DNA from: Flavimobilis massiliensis | GTDB lineage: Bacteria; Actinomycetota; Actinomycetes; Actinomycetales; Cellulomonadaceae | Direction of reading: 5' to 3' | Assembly (NCBI RefSeq): GCF_900240335.1 | Contig: NZ_LT964979.1 | Coordinates: forward strand, 496,001 to 560,000 | Length of the DNA: 64,000 nucleotides | The notes under the pieces: model-generated | The model's input: only the letters and a program-made list of their open reading frames with translations | Database searches by the model: none | Told to the model about the DNA's origin: nothing | Position numbers and translations under genes: made by a program | Shown: piece by piece, positions 50,564-58,479 of the stretch | Layout: each line of letters opens with the position of its first letter | How positions within the stretch are numbered: the stretch's first letter is position 1

Positions 50564-51694
50564 ATGACCAACACGATCCGGGCCTCCGAGCCCTGCGAAC
50601 TGCTCGCCCTCGTCCCGTACCAGCTGGGCTTTGTGCCCCGCGACTCCGTCGTGCTCGTCGGCCTCCGAGGGCCCCGGCGACGCGTCGGCATGATGATCCG
50701 GACCGACATCGCCGACGTCGCCCACCCCTTCGACGGACCCCAGCTCGCGCGCAACCTCGTCGCGGCAGCGGCGCGCGACGGGGCGTCGAGCGTCGTCGTC
50801 GTCCTCTACCGGGAGCAGGACCTCCGTGACGGCGAGTACCTCGACGCCGAGGCGTCCGAGGCGTTCGACGCGCTGCTCGAGGCGCTCGGCGACGCGCTCG
50901 AGATCCGCGGCGTCGTCGCAGTCGGTATGCGGACATATCACGAGGTCGAGCCGGACGGCACGCTCAGCACCGCGCGGCCCCTCGCGGACCTCGAGTCGAC
51001 CGCCGTGGGAGCCCGCATGGTGTTCGACGGCGTCGCGGTGCTCGCCGACCGCGACGACCTCGGCCGGGTGCCCGTCGTCACGGCGGTCCACCGCCGGGCC
51101 GCCGCCCGCGCTGCCCGGGAGCACGCCCAGCCGTTGCCGGACGCCGAGGGCGGGAGCGGCGGCTGGCGTGCCCGCTCGCTCGCGGAGTGGCGCGGCGCCG
51201 TCCGGGCTGCTCAGCGGGACGCGTCGGCCCCGGGCACGGTGCGGGGGCGCCCCACGCGGTACGGCCGGATCGGCGAGGCGCTCGAGGACAAGAGGGTGAG
51301 GGACGCGGTGCTCGTCACGCTCGTCCCCGGCACGGGCGACGTCGCCGAGATCTTTTGTGCGAGCGACGGGCGCGAGCGCACCGAGGACGTCGGGTTCGTC
51401 GTCCGCGTCATCGTGGACCCCGAGGTCGCGATCGCCCCGGACGCCGCGCTCCTCGAGCCGGCCCGGGCCGTCCTCCGGCAGGTCGTCGCGCACCGTGACG
51501 AGGGCTCGGCGCCCGCGCTCACGTTGCTCGGGCTCACGGCGTGGTGGACCGGGCACGGTGCCGAGGCCGCCGTGTGGATCGACCGCGCGCTCGAGGTCGA
51601 CCCGTTCCACTCGCTCGCGAGGCTCGTCCGCGAGGCGCTCGATGCAGGGCTCCCTCCAGGCTGGGTGCGGCGGGCACGCGACGCAGGCCGCTGA
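50564..51694 (+). CDS. DUF4192 family protein
   Basis: Protein of 376 residues of the actinobacterial DUF4192 family, function unknown. The N-terminal signature SEPCELLALVPYQLGFVPRDSVVLVGLRG is characteristic, followed by a Rossmann-like alternation (SSVVVVLYRE; IRGVVAVGMRTYHEV) and a helical C-terminal half with LTLLGLTAWWTGHGAEAAVW, which looks like a TPR-type pair. No catalytic residues can be assigned. Cytoplasmic, no membrane segment. Precedes a Usp gene by about 210 bases. Confidence 0.82.
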   Translation: MTNTIRASEPCELLALVPYQLGFVPRDSVVLVGLRGPRRRVGMMIRTDIADVAHPFDGPQLARNLVAAAARDGASSVVVVLYREQDLRDGEYLDAEASEAFDALLEALGDALEIRGVVAVGMRTYHEVEPDGTLSTARPLADLESTAVGARMVFDGVAVLADRDDLGRVPVVTAVHRRAAARAAREHAQPLPDAEGGSGGWRARSLAEWRGAVRAAQRDASAPGTVRGRPTRYGRIGEALEDKRVRDAVLVTLVPGTGDVAEIFCASDGRERTEDVGFVVRVIVDPEVAIAPDAALLEPARAVLRQVVAHRDEGSAPALTLLGLTAWWTGHGAEAAVWIDRALEVDPFHSLARLVREALDAGLPPGWVRRARDAGR

Positions 51695-51907
51695 GGCGCG
51701 CGTCGAGCGGCTCGGGACCGGGTGGCGCCCCGCGGGTGGCGGGCGGGGCGTCGAGTGTCGCGGTGGGCGCGACGTCGTCGCGGTCTGGCCGGCACCACGG
51801 CGCCGGCGCGCATCTCCGGGACCGACGGCACGAGTCACGGCGGTCACCGTCAGATATCGTCGGAACCCAACGGCGCGACACAGGGCGCCCGGCGCAAAGG
51901 AGCAACG

Positions 51908-52315
51908 ATGTCGGTCGTCGTCGGATACCAGTCCACCCCCGAGGGGACGGCGGCGCTCAGCACGGCGAGGGACGCCGCACGTTCCCGGGGGACGCGTCTC
52001 GTCGTCGTCGTGAGCGAGCGGGCAGACCGGGTCGACGCCGAGCGTGCCAGGGCGCGCGACGAGGACCTCGCGCGCGTCGCCGCCGACCTCGCCGGGGCAG
52101 GTGTCGACCATGAGGTACGGGTGCTCGAGGGGGCCGGCGACGTCGCGGACGACCTCGTCCATGTCGCCGAGGACACCGCCGCGACGCTCGTCGTCATCGG
52201 CCTCCGCCGGCGCAGCCCCACGGGCAAGCTCGTGCTCGGAGCGAACGCGCAGCGGGTTCTCCTCGACGCGCCGTGCCCCGTCCTCGCCGTCAAGCCGGAC
52301 CCGACCCGGTCCTGA
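51908..52315 (+). CDS. Universal stress protein (UspA fold)
   Basis: Single Usp domain of 135 residues: MSVVVGYQSTPEGTAALSTA at the N-terminus and the nucleotide-binding C-terminal pattern VVIGLRRRSPTGKLVLGANAQRVLLDAPCPVLAVKP. The usual G-(S/T) after the second Gly is GAN, so ATP binding is likely but not certain. AAAGGAG precedes the ATG. It stands directly upstream of the sigA promoter region. Confidence 0.9.
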   Translation: MSVVVGYQSTPEGTAALSTARDAARSRGTRLVVVVSERADRVDAERARARDEDLARVAADLAGAGVDHEVRVLEGAGDVADDLVHVAEDTAATLVVIGLRRRSPTGKLVLGANAQRVLLDAPCPVLAVKPDPTRS

Positions 52316-52330
52316 TCTTTCCCGAGAACG

Positions 52331-52357
52331 GGAACAAACCGGGGTTCCCTGGGCGTT
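52331..52357 (+). promoter_or_regulatory. Candidate SigR/SigH-type promoter upstream of sigA
   Basis: GGAACA followed by 17 bases and CGTT, fitting the mycobacterial SigH consensus (GGAAYA, N16-17, CGTT). Principal sigma genes of other actinobacteria (hrdB of Streptomyces, sigB of mycobacteria) have such stress promoters. It would give a leader of about 170 bases. Confidence 0.5.
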
Positions 52358-52441
52358 AAGCGAGGCGTGCACAGCCCCTGGCTGCGTGACGGACGACCGC
52401 GTCCGGGGCGTCGCCGGGGTCATCCGTGCGCGCGGTCCGAG

Positions 52442-52447
52442 TACAAT
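52442..52447 (+). promoter_or_regulatory. sigA: -10 box of the main sigA promoter
   Basis: TACAAT, the best -10 match in this part of the window; no clear -35. Leader of about 75 bases. Confidence 0.55.
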
Positions 52448-52531
52448 AGGGGGACCGTGCTCGTCCCGCACCGCGAAGCTCATCCCGCGGTCGGCATCAA
52501 GCACTCCTCGAGTTCTGCCGAAAGGTCATCT

Positions 52532-54154
52532 GTGGCGCCCAACATCCCGAACCCCGCTCTTCCGCGCGAGTTCGAGCACCCCGTGCTCCAGGAACTCGTC
52601 CGGCGCGGGACGAGCGACGGCCGGATCGACGCCGAGAGCCTGCGCACGGCATGCGAGACCGCAGCTGTTGCGGACGCCAAGCGTCTCAAGGCCGTCTACC
52701 GAGCGATCGCGATGCTCGGCATCGAGGTGACGCTCCCCGCCTCCGGCAAGGTTGCGGCCGCCGCGACGAAGCGTGCGACGTCGACGACCGCGAAGGCTGA
52801 CGCCGACGCCGCCCCCGCGAAGAAGACCGCGGTCCGCAAGACGGCCGCCAAGGCTGCTGTGACCGAGGGCGAGGCGGAGGACGAGACGGCTGCGAAGCCG
52901 GCCGCCACGAAGCCTGCTGCGAAGAAGGCCCCCGCGAAGAAGGCCGCCACGACCACGACGAAGGCCGCTGCGGCGAAGAAGAAGGCTGCCGGAGCCGCGA
53001 AGGACTCCGACGCGGGCGAGGAGGTCGTCGAGGAGACCGACGACGCCGCCCCCGGTGACGACGACCTCGAGGACGTCGAGATCGAGCCTGACGAGCCGGA
53101 CACCGAGGCCGCCGAGGACGCGCCCGCGAAGCCTGCGGCCGCCGTGAAGTCGGCGGAGGAGGCCGAGGAGTCGGCGGGCGGTTTCGTCTACTCCGACGCC
53201 GACGACGACGATGCCCCCGCGCAGCAGGTCGTCACCGCCGGAGCGACCGCCGACCCGGTCAAGGACTACCTCAAGCAGATCGGTAAGGTCGCGCTCCTCA
53301 ACGCGGAGCAGGAGGTCGACCTCGCCAAGCGGATCGAGGCCGGTCTGTTCGCCGAGGAGCGCCTCACGCACGCCGCGGGCGAGCTCGCCCCCAAGCTGCG
53401 CCGTGAGCTCGAGTGGATCGCGTCCGACGGCCGTCGTGCGAAGAACCATCTGCTCGAGGCCAACCTGCGCCTCGTCGTCTCGCTCGCGAAGCGCTACACG
53501 GGCCGCGGCATGCTCTTCCTCGACCTCATCCAGGAGGGGAACCTCGGCCTCATCCGTGCGGTCGAGAAGTTCGACTACACCAAGGGCTACAAGTTCTCGA
53601 CGTACGCCACGTGGTGGATCCGACAGGCGATCACGCGCGCCATGGCCGACCAGGCGCGCACGATCCGCATTCCCGTCCACATGGTCGAGGTCATCAACAA
53701 GCTCGCCCGCGTCCAGCGGCAGATGCTTCAGGACCTGGGTCGCGAGCCCACGCCCGAGGAGCTCGCCAAGGAGCTCGACATGACCCCCGAGAAGGTCGTC
53801 GAGGTCCAGAAGTACGGCCGCGAGCCCATCTCGCTCCACACGCCGCTCGGCGAGGACGGCGACAGCGAGTTCGGTGACCTCATCGAGGACTCCGAGGCTG
53901 TCGTCCCGGCGGACGCCGTGAGCTTCACGCTCCTCCAGGAGCAGCTCCACCAGGTGCTCGACACCCTCTCCGAGCGCGAGGCGGGCGTCGTCTCGATGCG
54001 CTTCGGCCTCACCGACGGGCAGCCCAAGACGCTCGACGAGATCGGCAAGGTTTACGGCGTGACGCGTGAGCGCATCCGTCAGATCGAATCGAAGACCATG
54101 TCGAAGCTGCGTCACCCGAGCCGGTCGCAGGTCCTGCGCGACTACCTCGACTGA
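52532..54154 (+). CDS. sigA: Principal RNA polymerase sigma factor
   Basis: Directs RNA polymerase to housekeeping promoters. The 540-residue protein begins with region 1.1 (PREFEHPVLQELVRRG), then an unusually repetitive Lys/Ala/Thr-rich stretch (about 75-155) and an acidic stretch, both typical of HrdB/SigA. Region 1.2 (DPVKDYLKQIGKVALLNAEQE), region 2 (NLRLVVSLAKRYTGRGMLFL, GYKFSTYATWWIRQAITRA), region 3 and region 4 (GVTRERIRQIESKTMSKLRH) are complete. The GTG start is chosen for AAAGG six bases upstream. Small zinc protein and parE genes follow, as in Streptomyces. Confidence 0.96.
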   Translation: MAPNIPNPALPREFEHPVLQELVRRGTSDGRIDAESLRTACETAAVADAKRLKAVYRAIAMLGIEVTLPASGKVAAAATKRATSTTAKADADAAPAKKTAVRKTAAKAAVTEGEAEDETAAKPAATKPAAKKAPAKKAATTTTKAAAAKKKAAGAAKDSDAGEEVVEETDDAAPGDDDLEDVEIEPDEPDTEAAEDAPAKPAAAVKSAEEAEESAGGFVYSDADDDDAPAQQVVTAGATADPVKDYLKQIGKVALLNAEQEVDLAKRIEAGLFAEERLTHAAGELAPKLRRELEWIASDGRRAKNHLLEANLRLVVSLAKRYTGRGMLFLDLIQEGNLGLIRAVEKFDYTKGYKFSTYATWWIRQAITRAMADQARTIRIPVHMVEVINKLARVQRQMLQDLGREPTPEELAKELDMTPEKVVEVQKYGREPISLHTPLGEDGDSEFGDLIEDSEAVVPADAVSFTLLQEQLHQVLDTLSEREAGVVSMRFGLTDGQPKTLDEIGKVYGVTRERIRQIESKTMSKLRHPSRSQVLRDYLD

Positions 54155-54172
54155 GCGCTTCCGGCCTGAGCC

Positions 54173-54208
54173 ACGACGACCCCCGCACGGACGTGCAGGG
54201 GTCGTCGT
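54173..54208 (+). terminator. Hairpin after sigA
   Basis: Stem acgacgacccc plus gcac with one bulge, three-base loop, 19 bases past the stop. Confidence 0.7.
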
Positions 54209-54283
54209 CGTTCCTGGAGAGATGGCGCCGTCCGGCACTCGGGGAGCGACGCTGGCCGTCGCGGGGGAGCCGCGGGGACGACG

Positions 54284-54313
54284 AAAGGCCCGCACCAGCA
54301 GGTGCGGGCCCTT
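54284..54313 (-). terminator. Hairpin after the small zinc-binding protein gene
   Basis: Ten-base perfect arms (ggcccgcacc) around agca, 24 bases past the minus-strand stop; short A run on the plus side gives Ts in the minus transcript. Confidence 0.7.
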
Positions 54314-54337
54314 CGGGGTTCTTGGCCGGAGCGCGTC

Positions 54338-54544
54338 TCAGCGCGCGCCGTGCTCCTCGTGGAGGCGGTCGGTCTCGTCCTGAATCTCGAGGGCGACCGA
54401 GGCGTAGGCGTCGGCGTGCGCGCGCGAGTGGTGCGCGCAGAAGAGGAGCTCACCCACGGGAAGGGTGACTCGGACGTACGCCTGGGCGCCGCAGCGGTCG
54501 CAGCGGTCGGCTACGGTCAGCGGGGTTGCGGTCACGGTGCTCAT
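54338..54544 (-). CDS. Small zinc-ribbon-like protein (DUF7455 type)
   Basis: Protein of 68 residues: CDRCGAQAYVRVTLPVGELL followed by FCAHHSRAH gives a CxxC...CxxH arrangement that should bind one zinc. The last third is a charged helix (LEIQDETDRLHEEH). A small protein of this kind lies beside the principal sigma gene in many actinobacteria (I recall it as DUF7455); the role is unknown, but the location suggests a link to transcription. ATG start, no clear Shine-Dalgarno. Confidence 0.78.
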   Translation of the reverse strand: MSTVTATPLTVADRCDRCGAQAYVRVTLPVGELLFCAHHSRAHADAYASVALEIQDETDRLHEEHGAR

Positions 54545-54730
54545 GTCAACATCCAACCATCCGGGCGGGCCGCGGATTCCGTCGACCCAGTGACGTTCGC
54601 CACCGGCGTACGTCTCCGAGAGGTTCGGAAGGCGGGATATCGACGTCCGAGACGTGGGCGTCAGCATCCATGGCGGGTCAGGGTGCAGGGCGTGCCGCGC
54701 GCCGAGGCGAGGAGTGTCGGGGGCACCGCC

Positions 54731-54736
54731 TAGAGT
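54731..54736 (+). promoter_or_regulatory. parE: -10 box upstream of parE
   Basis: TAGAGT, 8 bases before the GTG at 54745; no Shine-Dalgarno. Start at GTG 54739 is also in frame but too close. Confidence 0.4.
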
Positions 54737-54744
54737 GTGTGATC

Positions 54745-56871
54745 GTGCCGACCGCAACGACCGAGTCCTACTCCGCCCGTCATCTTTCCGTCCTCGAGGG
54801 GCTCGAGGCGGTGCGCAAGCGTCCCGGCATGTACATCGGGACGACCGACTCGCGGGGCCTCATGCACTGCCTCTGGGAGATCATCGACAACTCCGTTGAC
54901 GAGGCGCTCGGGGGGTTCTGCCGGAACATCAGGGTGACGCTCCATGCCGACCTGTCGGTGACGGTCGAGGACGACGGGCGCGGCATCCCGGTCGACGTCG
55001 AGCCGAAGACGGGCCTCTCCGGCGTCGAGGTGGTCTTCACGAAGCTCCACGCGGGCGGCAAGTTCGGCGGCGGGTCCTACGCGGCCTCGGGTGGTCTCCA
55101 CGGCGTCGGCGCAAGCGTCGTCAACGCGCTCTCAGCCCGGCTCGACGTCGAGGTCGACCGTGGCGGCAAGACGTGGGCCATGTCGTTCCACCGGGGGGAG
55201 CCCGGCACATTCGACGACCCGCGGACGGGTCCGAGTCCCGACGCGACGTTCACGCCGTTCACCGAGGGCTCGGAGCTCCGCCAGGTCGGCAAGGTCGCAC
55301 GCGGGCGCAGCGGCACCCGCGTGCGCTACTGGGCGGACACGCAGATCTTCCTGCGGACCGCCGAGTTCCAGTACGACGAGCTCGTCGCGCGCATCCGGCA
55401 GACGACGTTCCTCGTGCCCGGCCTGCGCATCGTGCTGCGCGACGAGCGCGGTCTTCCTGGCACGCCCGGTGCCGAGGGCCCGTCTGAGGAGGAGTTCCAC
55501 CACACGGGCGGCACCGTCGACTTCGTCGAGTTCCTCGCCCCTGACGCCCCCGTGACGAGCCCCTGGCGGCTCAGCGGCTCCGGGAAGTTCACCGAGACCG
55601 TCCCCGTGCTTGACGAGCGCGGTCACATGACGCCGCGTGAGGTCGAGCGCGAGTGCGAGGTCGACATCGCGCTGCGCTGGGGCACTGGCTACGAGACGAC
55701 CGTGCGGTCATTCGTCAACATCATCGCGACCCCCAAGGGTGGCACCCACCTCGCAGGCTTTGAGGCCGGGCTGCTCAAGCTCGTGCGCAAGCAGGTTGAG
55801 GCCAACGCACGCCGCCTGAAGATCACGGCGAAGGACTCCTCGGAGCGCATCGAGAAGGATGACGTCCTCGCTGGACTCACCGCGGTCGTCACCGTGCGCC
55901 TCGCCGAACCGCAGTTCGAGGGGCAGACGAAGGAAGTCCTCGGCACCGCCCCGGTCCGCGGCATCGTCTCCAAGGTCCTCGAGAAGGAGCTCGGCGCGAT
56001 CCTCACGTCCTCGAAGCGGGACGACAAGGCGCAGTCCGCACTCCTGCTCGACAAGGTCGTCGCCGAGATGCGCGCACGGATCTCCGCGCGCAAGCAGAAG
56101 GAGATCTCGCGCCGCAAGAACGCGCTCGAGACCTCGTCGCTGCCCGCAAAGCTCGCGGACTGCCGCTCCGACGACGTCGAACGCTCCGAGCTCTTCATCG
56201 TCGAGGGTGACTCCGCGCTCGGCACGGCGAAGCTCGCACGGTCGTCGGACTTCCAGGCGCTCCTGCCGATCCGCGGCAAGATCCTCAACGTCCAGAAGGC
56301 TTCGGTCTCCGACATGCTGCGCAACCTCGAGTGCGCCGCGATCATCCAGGTCATCGGAGCCGGCTCGGGACGCACCTTCGACCTCGACCAGGCACGCTAC
56401 GGCAAGGTCGTCCTCATGACGGACGCCGACGTCGACGGCGCCCACATCCGGACGCTCCTCCTCACGCTCTTCTTCCGCTACATGCGCCCGCTCGTCGAGG
56501 ACGGGCGTGTGTACGCGGCCGTCCCGCCGCTGCACCGCGTCGAGGTCATCGGGGCTGGCAGCCGCAAGAACGAGTACATCTACACGTACTCCGAGGCCGA
56601 GCTCGCCGCGACCCTCAAGAAGCTCGACAAGGCCGGTAGACGCTATAAGGACGACATCCAGCGATACAAGGGCCTCGGAGAGATGGACGCCGACCAGCTC
56701 GCGGAGACGACGATGGACCCGCGCCTGCGCACGCTGCGTCGGGTGACGCTCGCCGACGCGGAGGCTGCCGAGCACGTCTTCGACCTCCTCATGGGATCGG
56801 ACGTCGCCCCGCGCAAGGAGTTCATCGTCGCGGGCGCCGAGAGCATCGACCGCTCCCGGATCGACGCCTGA
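54745..56871 (+). CDS. parE: DNA topoisomerase IV subunit B (GyrB/ParE family)
   Basis: ATPase subunit of a type IIA topoisomerase that decatenates chromosomes. The 708-residue protein has the GHKL ATP site (EIIDNSVDEALGG, VEDDGRGIPV, GGLHGVGASVVNAL), the transducer lysine region and the TOPRIM motifs EGDSALG and DADVDGAHIR, then KDDIQRYKGLGEMDADQL. The position after sigA matches ParE of Streptomyces, while gyrB normally sits near oriC. No parC gene is present in the window. The GTG start is the first after the -10-like TAGAGT. Confidence 0.93.
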   Translation: MPTATTESYSARHLSVLEGLEAVRKRPGMYIGTTDSRGLMHCLWEIIDNSVDEALGGFCRNIRVTLHADLSVTVEDDGRGIPVDVEPKTGLSGVEVVFTKLHAGGKFGGGSYAASGGLHGVGASVVNALSARLDVEVDRGGKTWAMSFHRGEPGTFDDPRTGPSPDATFTPFTEGSELRQVGKVARGRSGTRVRYWADTQIFLRTAEFQYDELVARIRQTTFLVPGLRIVLRDERGLPGTPGAEGPSEEEFHHTGGTVDFVEFLAPDAPVTSPWRLSGSGKFTETVPVLDERGHMTPREVERECEVDIALRWGTGYETTVRSFVNIIATPKGGTHLAGFEAGLLKLVRKQVEANARRLKITAKDSSERIEKDDVLAGLTAVVTVRLAEPQFEGQTKEVLGTAPVRGIVSKVLEKELGAILTSSKRDDKAQSALLLDKVVAEMRARISARKQKEISRRKNALETSSLPAKLADCRSDDVERSELFIVEGDSALGTAKLARSSDFQALLPIRGKILNVQKASVSDMLRNLECAAIIQVIGAGSGRTFDLDQARYGKVVLMTDADVDGAHIRTLLLTLFFRYMRPLVEDGRVYAAVPPLHRVEVIGAGSRKNEYIYTYSEAELAATLKKLDKAGRRYKDDIQRYKGLGEMDADQLAETTMDPRLRTLRRVTLADAEAAEHVFDLLMGSDVAPRKEFIVAGAESIDRSRIDA

Positions 56872-56933
56872 GCCCGGCCGCGTCGACCGGAAATCTGTCG
56901 ACCGCGGCGGGCCTGCCCGCGCATGCTGGAGGC

Positions 56934-57953
56934 ATGAGTCTCCACCCCGACCTCACGTGGCGCCCCCTGACGACTGCGGACGCCCCGGCGCTCCTCCGCC
57001 TCTTCAACGCCGTCGAGGAGGCCGACGCCCAGCCGTACCGCATGGCGCTGCCCGAGGTCGAGGAGCTCCTCGCCGAGCCGTGGCGAAACCTCGCACGGGA
57101 CACGGTCCTCGGGACGGACACCGCCGGCGTGCCGCGCGCCTATATGACGCTCGTTGCCCCGCCCGGCGACACGACCGAGAGACGTGTCTTCCTCGACGGC
57201 GGGGTCGACGCACCGTGGCGCGGACGGGGCGTGGGGCGCACTCTCGTCGCATGGGCGCTCGCCCGCTCGGCCGAGATGCTTGCGGACACGCCTGAGGGCG
57301 TCCCGTGGCGCGTCGGGGTCATCTGCGGGAAGGACGACGAGCGTTCCGCACGTCTCTTCGCACACGCCGGGCTGCGTCCGCTGCGCTGGTACGCGTCGCT
57401 CAAGCGCGACCTTGCCGACCCGCTGCCGGACGTCGTCGTCCCCGACGGCATCCGCCTGACGACGTGGACGCCCGAGGACGACGAGGACGTGCGACTCGCG
57501 CACAACGCGGCGTTCGCCGACCACTGGGGCTCGCAGCCCATGTCCGCCGAGGACTGGGCGTCGGGTCGCACGATGTTCGCACCCGGCTGGAGCCTCGTCG
57601 CACGCGACACCAGGCAGGACGGGGCACCCGTCGTCGGCTACCTCGTGAGCGACCGCTTCGAGGAGGACTGGCCCGCGCAGGGTTTCACGAGCGGGTACCT
57701 CGCGCGGCTCGGCGTGCTGCGTTCGCAGCGCGGGCGCGGGCTGGCGACGGCCCTCCTCGCCGAGGCGCTCCACCGGATCGCGGCGGACGGCCTCGAAGCG
57801 GCGACGCTCGGCGTCGACACGGCCAACCCCACGGGTGCGTTCCGGCTGTACGAGTCGCTCGGGTTCGTCGAGTACCACGGCGAGGTGCTCTACGCGGTGA
57901 CGTCGTCCGACGGGGTGTCTCTCAGCGAGCTCACGGGCGTCCCGAGGCCCTGA
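56934..57953 (+). CDS. Tandem GNAT acetyltransferase
   Basis: A 339-residue protein with two GNAT domains, as in MshD-like enzymes. The C-terminal domain has an intact acetyl-CoA loop (LGVLRSQRGRGLATALL) and the DTANPTGAFRLYESLGF block; the N-terminal domain has VDAPWRGRGVGRTLV. Both may be active. MshD proper is shorter and has other signatures, so mycothiol synthesis is only one possibility; small-molecule or antibiotic acetylation are others. GGAGG lies two bases before the ATG. Follows parE after 62 bases. Confidence 0.85.
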   Translation: MSLHPDLTWRPLTTADAPALLRLFNAVEEADAQPYRMALPEVEELLAEPWRNLARDTVLGTDTAGVPRAYMTLVAPPGDTTERRVFLDGGVDAPWRGRGVGRTLVAWALARSAEMLADTPEGVPWRVGVICGKDDERSARLFAHAGLRPLRWYASLKRDLADPLPDVVVPDGIRLTTWTPEDDEDVRLAHNAAFADHWGSQPMSAEDWASGRTMFAPGWSLVARDTRQDGAPVVGYLVSDRFEEDWPAQGFTSGYLARLGVLRSQRGRGLATALLAEALHRIAADGLEAATLGVDTANPTGAFRLYESLGFVEYHGEVLYAVTSSDGVSLSELTGVPRP

Positions 57954-57968
57954 CCTCCCGGTGCGCGC

Positions 57969-58382
57969 GTGGGCAGCGCTGGACGGGCACTGTGGCTGTG
58001 GTGGCGGACGATGCCCGCTCGCGACGCGGCGGGGAGGCGCGGGCGCCCTCCGCGACTCGTCGAGCTCACGCTCGTCGCGCTCGTCTTCTCGTGGCTCGGC
58101 GACTCGGTGCCGCGCCTGCTCGACGGCGACGCAGCCTTCCTCACCATGGTGAGCTTCTTCCTCGTCGCGCAGGTCGTTTACATCGCCGCGTTCTGGCCGG
58201 CACGGCGTCGGAGCGCGGCCGTGCGTGCGTGTTGGAGCCTGCCGATCTACGCGGCGGCGCTCGTCGCCGTCGTCGCCGCGCAGGTGCTCATCGCGTTCGC
58301 TGTCGAACGCCGTGCGGCGGGCGGCACCCCAGGGCGAGACGGTGCGCGAACGGTCGCGTCGGACGTCGTGGGGCGCGGCTAG
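57969..58382 (+). pseudogene. Fragment of a YhhN/TMEM86-type lysoplasmalogenase
   Basis: A 137-residue frame whose middle (LVALVFSWLGD and FLTMVSFFLVAQVVYIAAFW) matches the GD motif and following helix of YhhN-family enzymes, which cleave the vinyl-ether bond of lysoplasmalogens. The family needs about 200-230 residues and eight helices; here only three helices remain. The N-terminal helices would fall in the GNAT gene and the C-terminal half is replaced by a non-hydrophobic tail (ERRAAGGTPGRDGAR). No frameshifted continuation was seen. The likely start is GTG 57969 or ATG 58011. The stop TAG is itself part of the next promoter (TAGACT). Confidence 0.55.
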
Positions 58383-58385
58383 ACT
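58380..58385 (+). promoter_or_regulatory. -10 box of the intrinsic-factor-like operon
   Basis: TAGACT overlaps the stop codon of the upstream frame; it places the transcript start at about 58392, exactly at the first base of the leader structure. Confidence 0.5.
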
Positions 58386-58391
58386 CGCCGC

Positions 58392-58479
58392 GGACGCAGG
58401 CCGATGACCCCAGAGGGGACTGCGTCGCACCGCCCCGCCTGTGCGGGGCCCGTTGGCGTCCCGTCTCCGAAAGGCCACC
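58392..58479 (+). promoter_or_regulatory. Structured 5' leader with two exclusive pairings (riboswitch candidate)
   Basis: The predicted leader can close a long stem GGACGC (58392-58397) with GCGTCC (58456-58461), enclosing a hairpin CCCCGC-ctgt-GCGGGG (58433-58448). Alternatively GACGCAG (58393-58399) pairs with CTGCGTC (58420-58426) around CCCC-aga-GGGG. The two cannot form together. GGCC at 58399 can also pair with GGCC at 58473, which includes the AAAGG ribosome site. The canonical cobalamin riboswitch B12 box is not found. Structure inferred by eye. Confidence 0.45.

Noticed and set aside
54745..56871. DNA gyrase subunit B
   Set aside because: The sequence alone is close to GyrB, but the place after sigA, away from dnaA/recF, matches ParE; kept as topoisomerase IV subunit B.
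58392..58479. Canonical cobalamin riboswitch
   Set aside because: The B12 box (AGCCAGGAGACCTGCC-like) and the GGTG...AATCC core are absent and the leader is under 90 bases; only a stretch around 58418-58431 loosely resembles the core.
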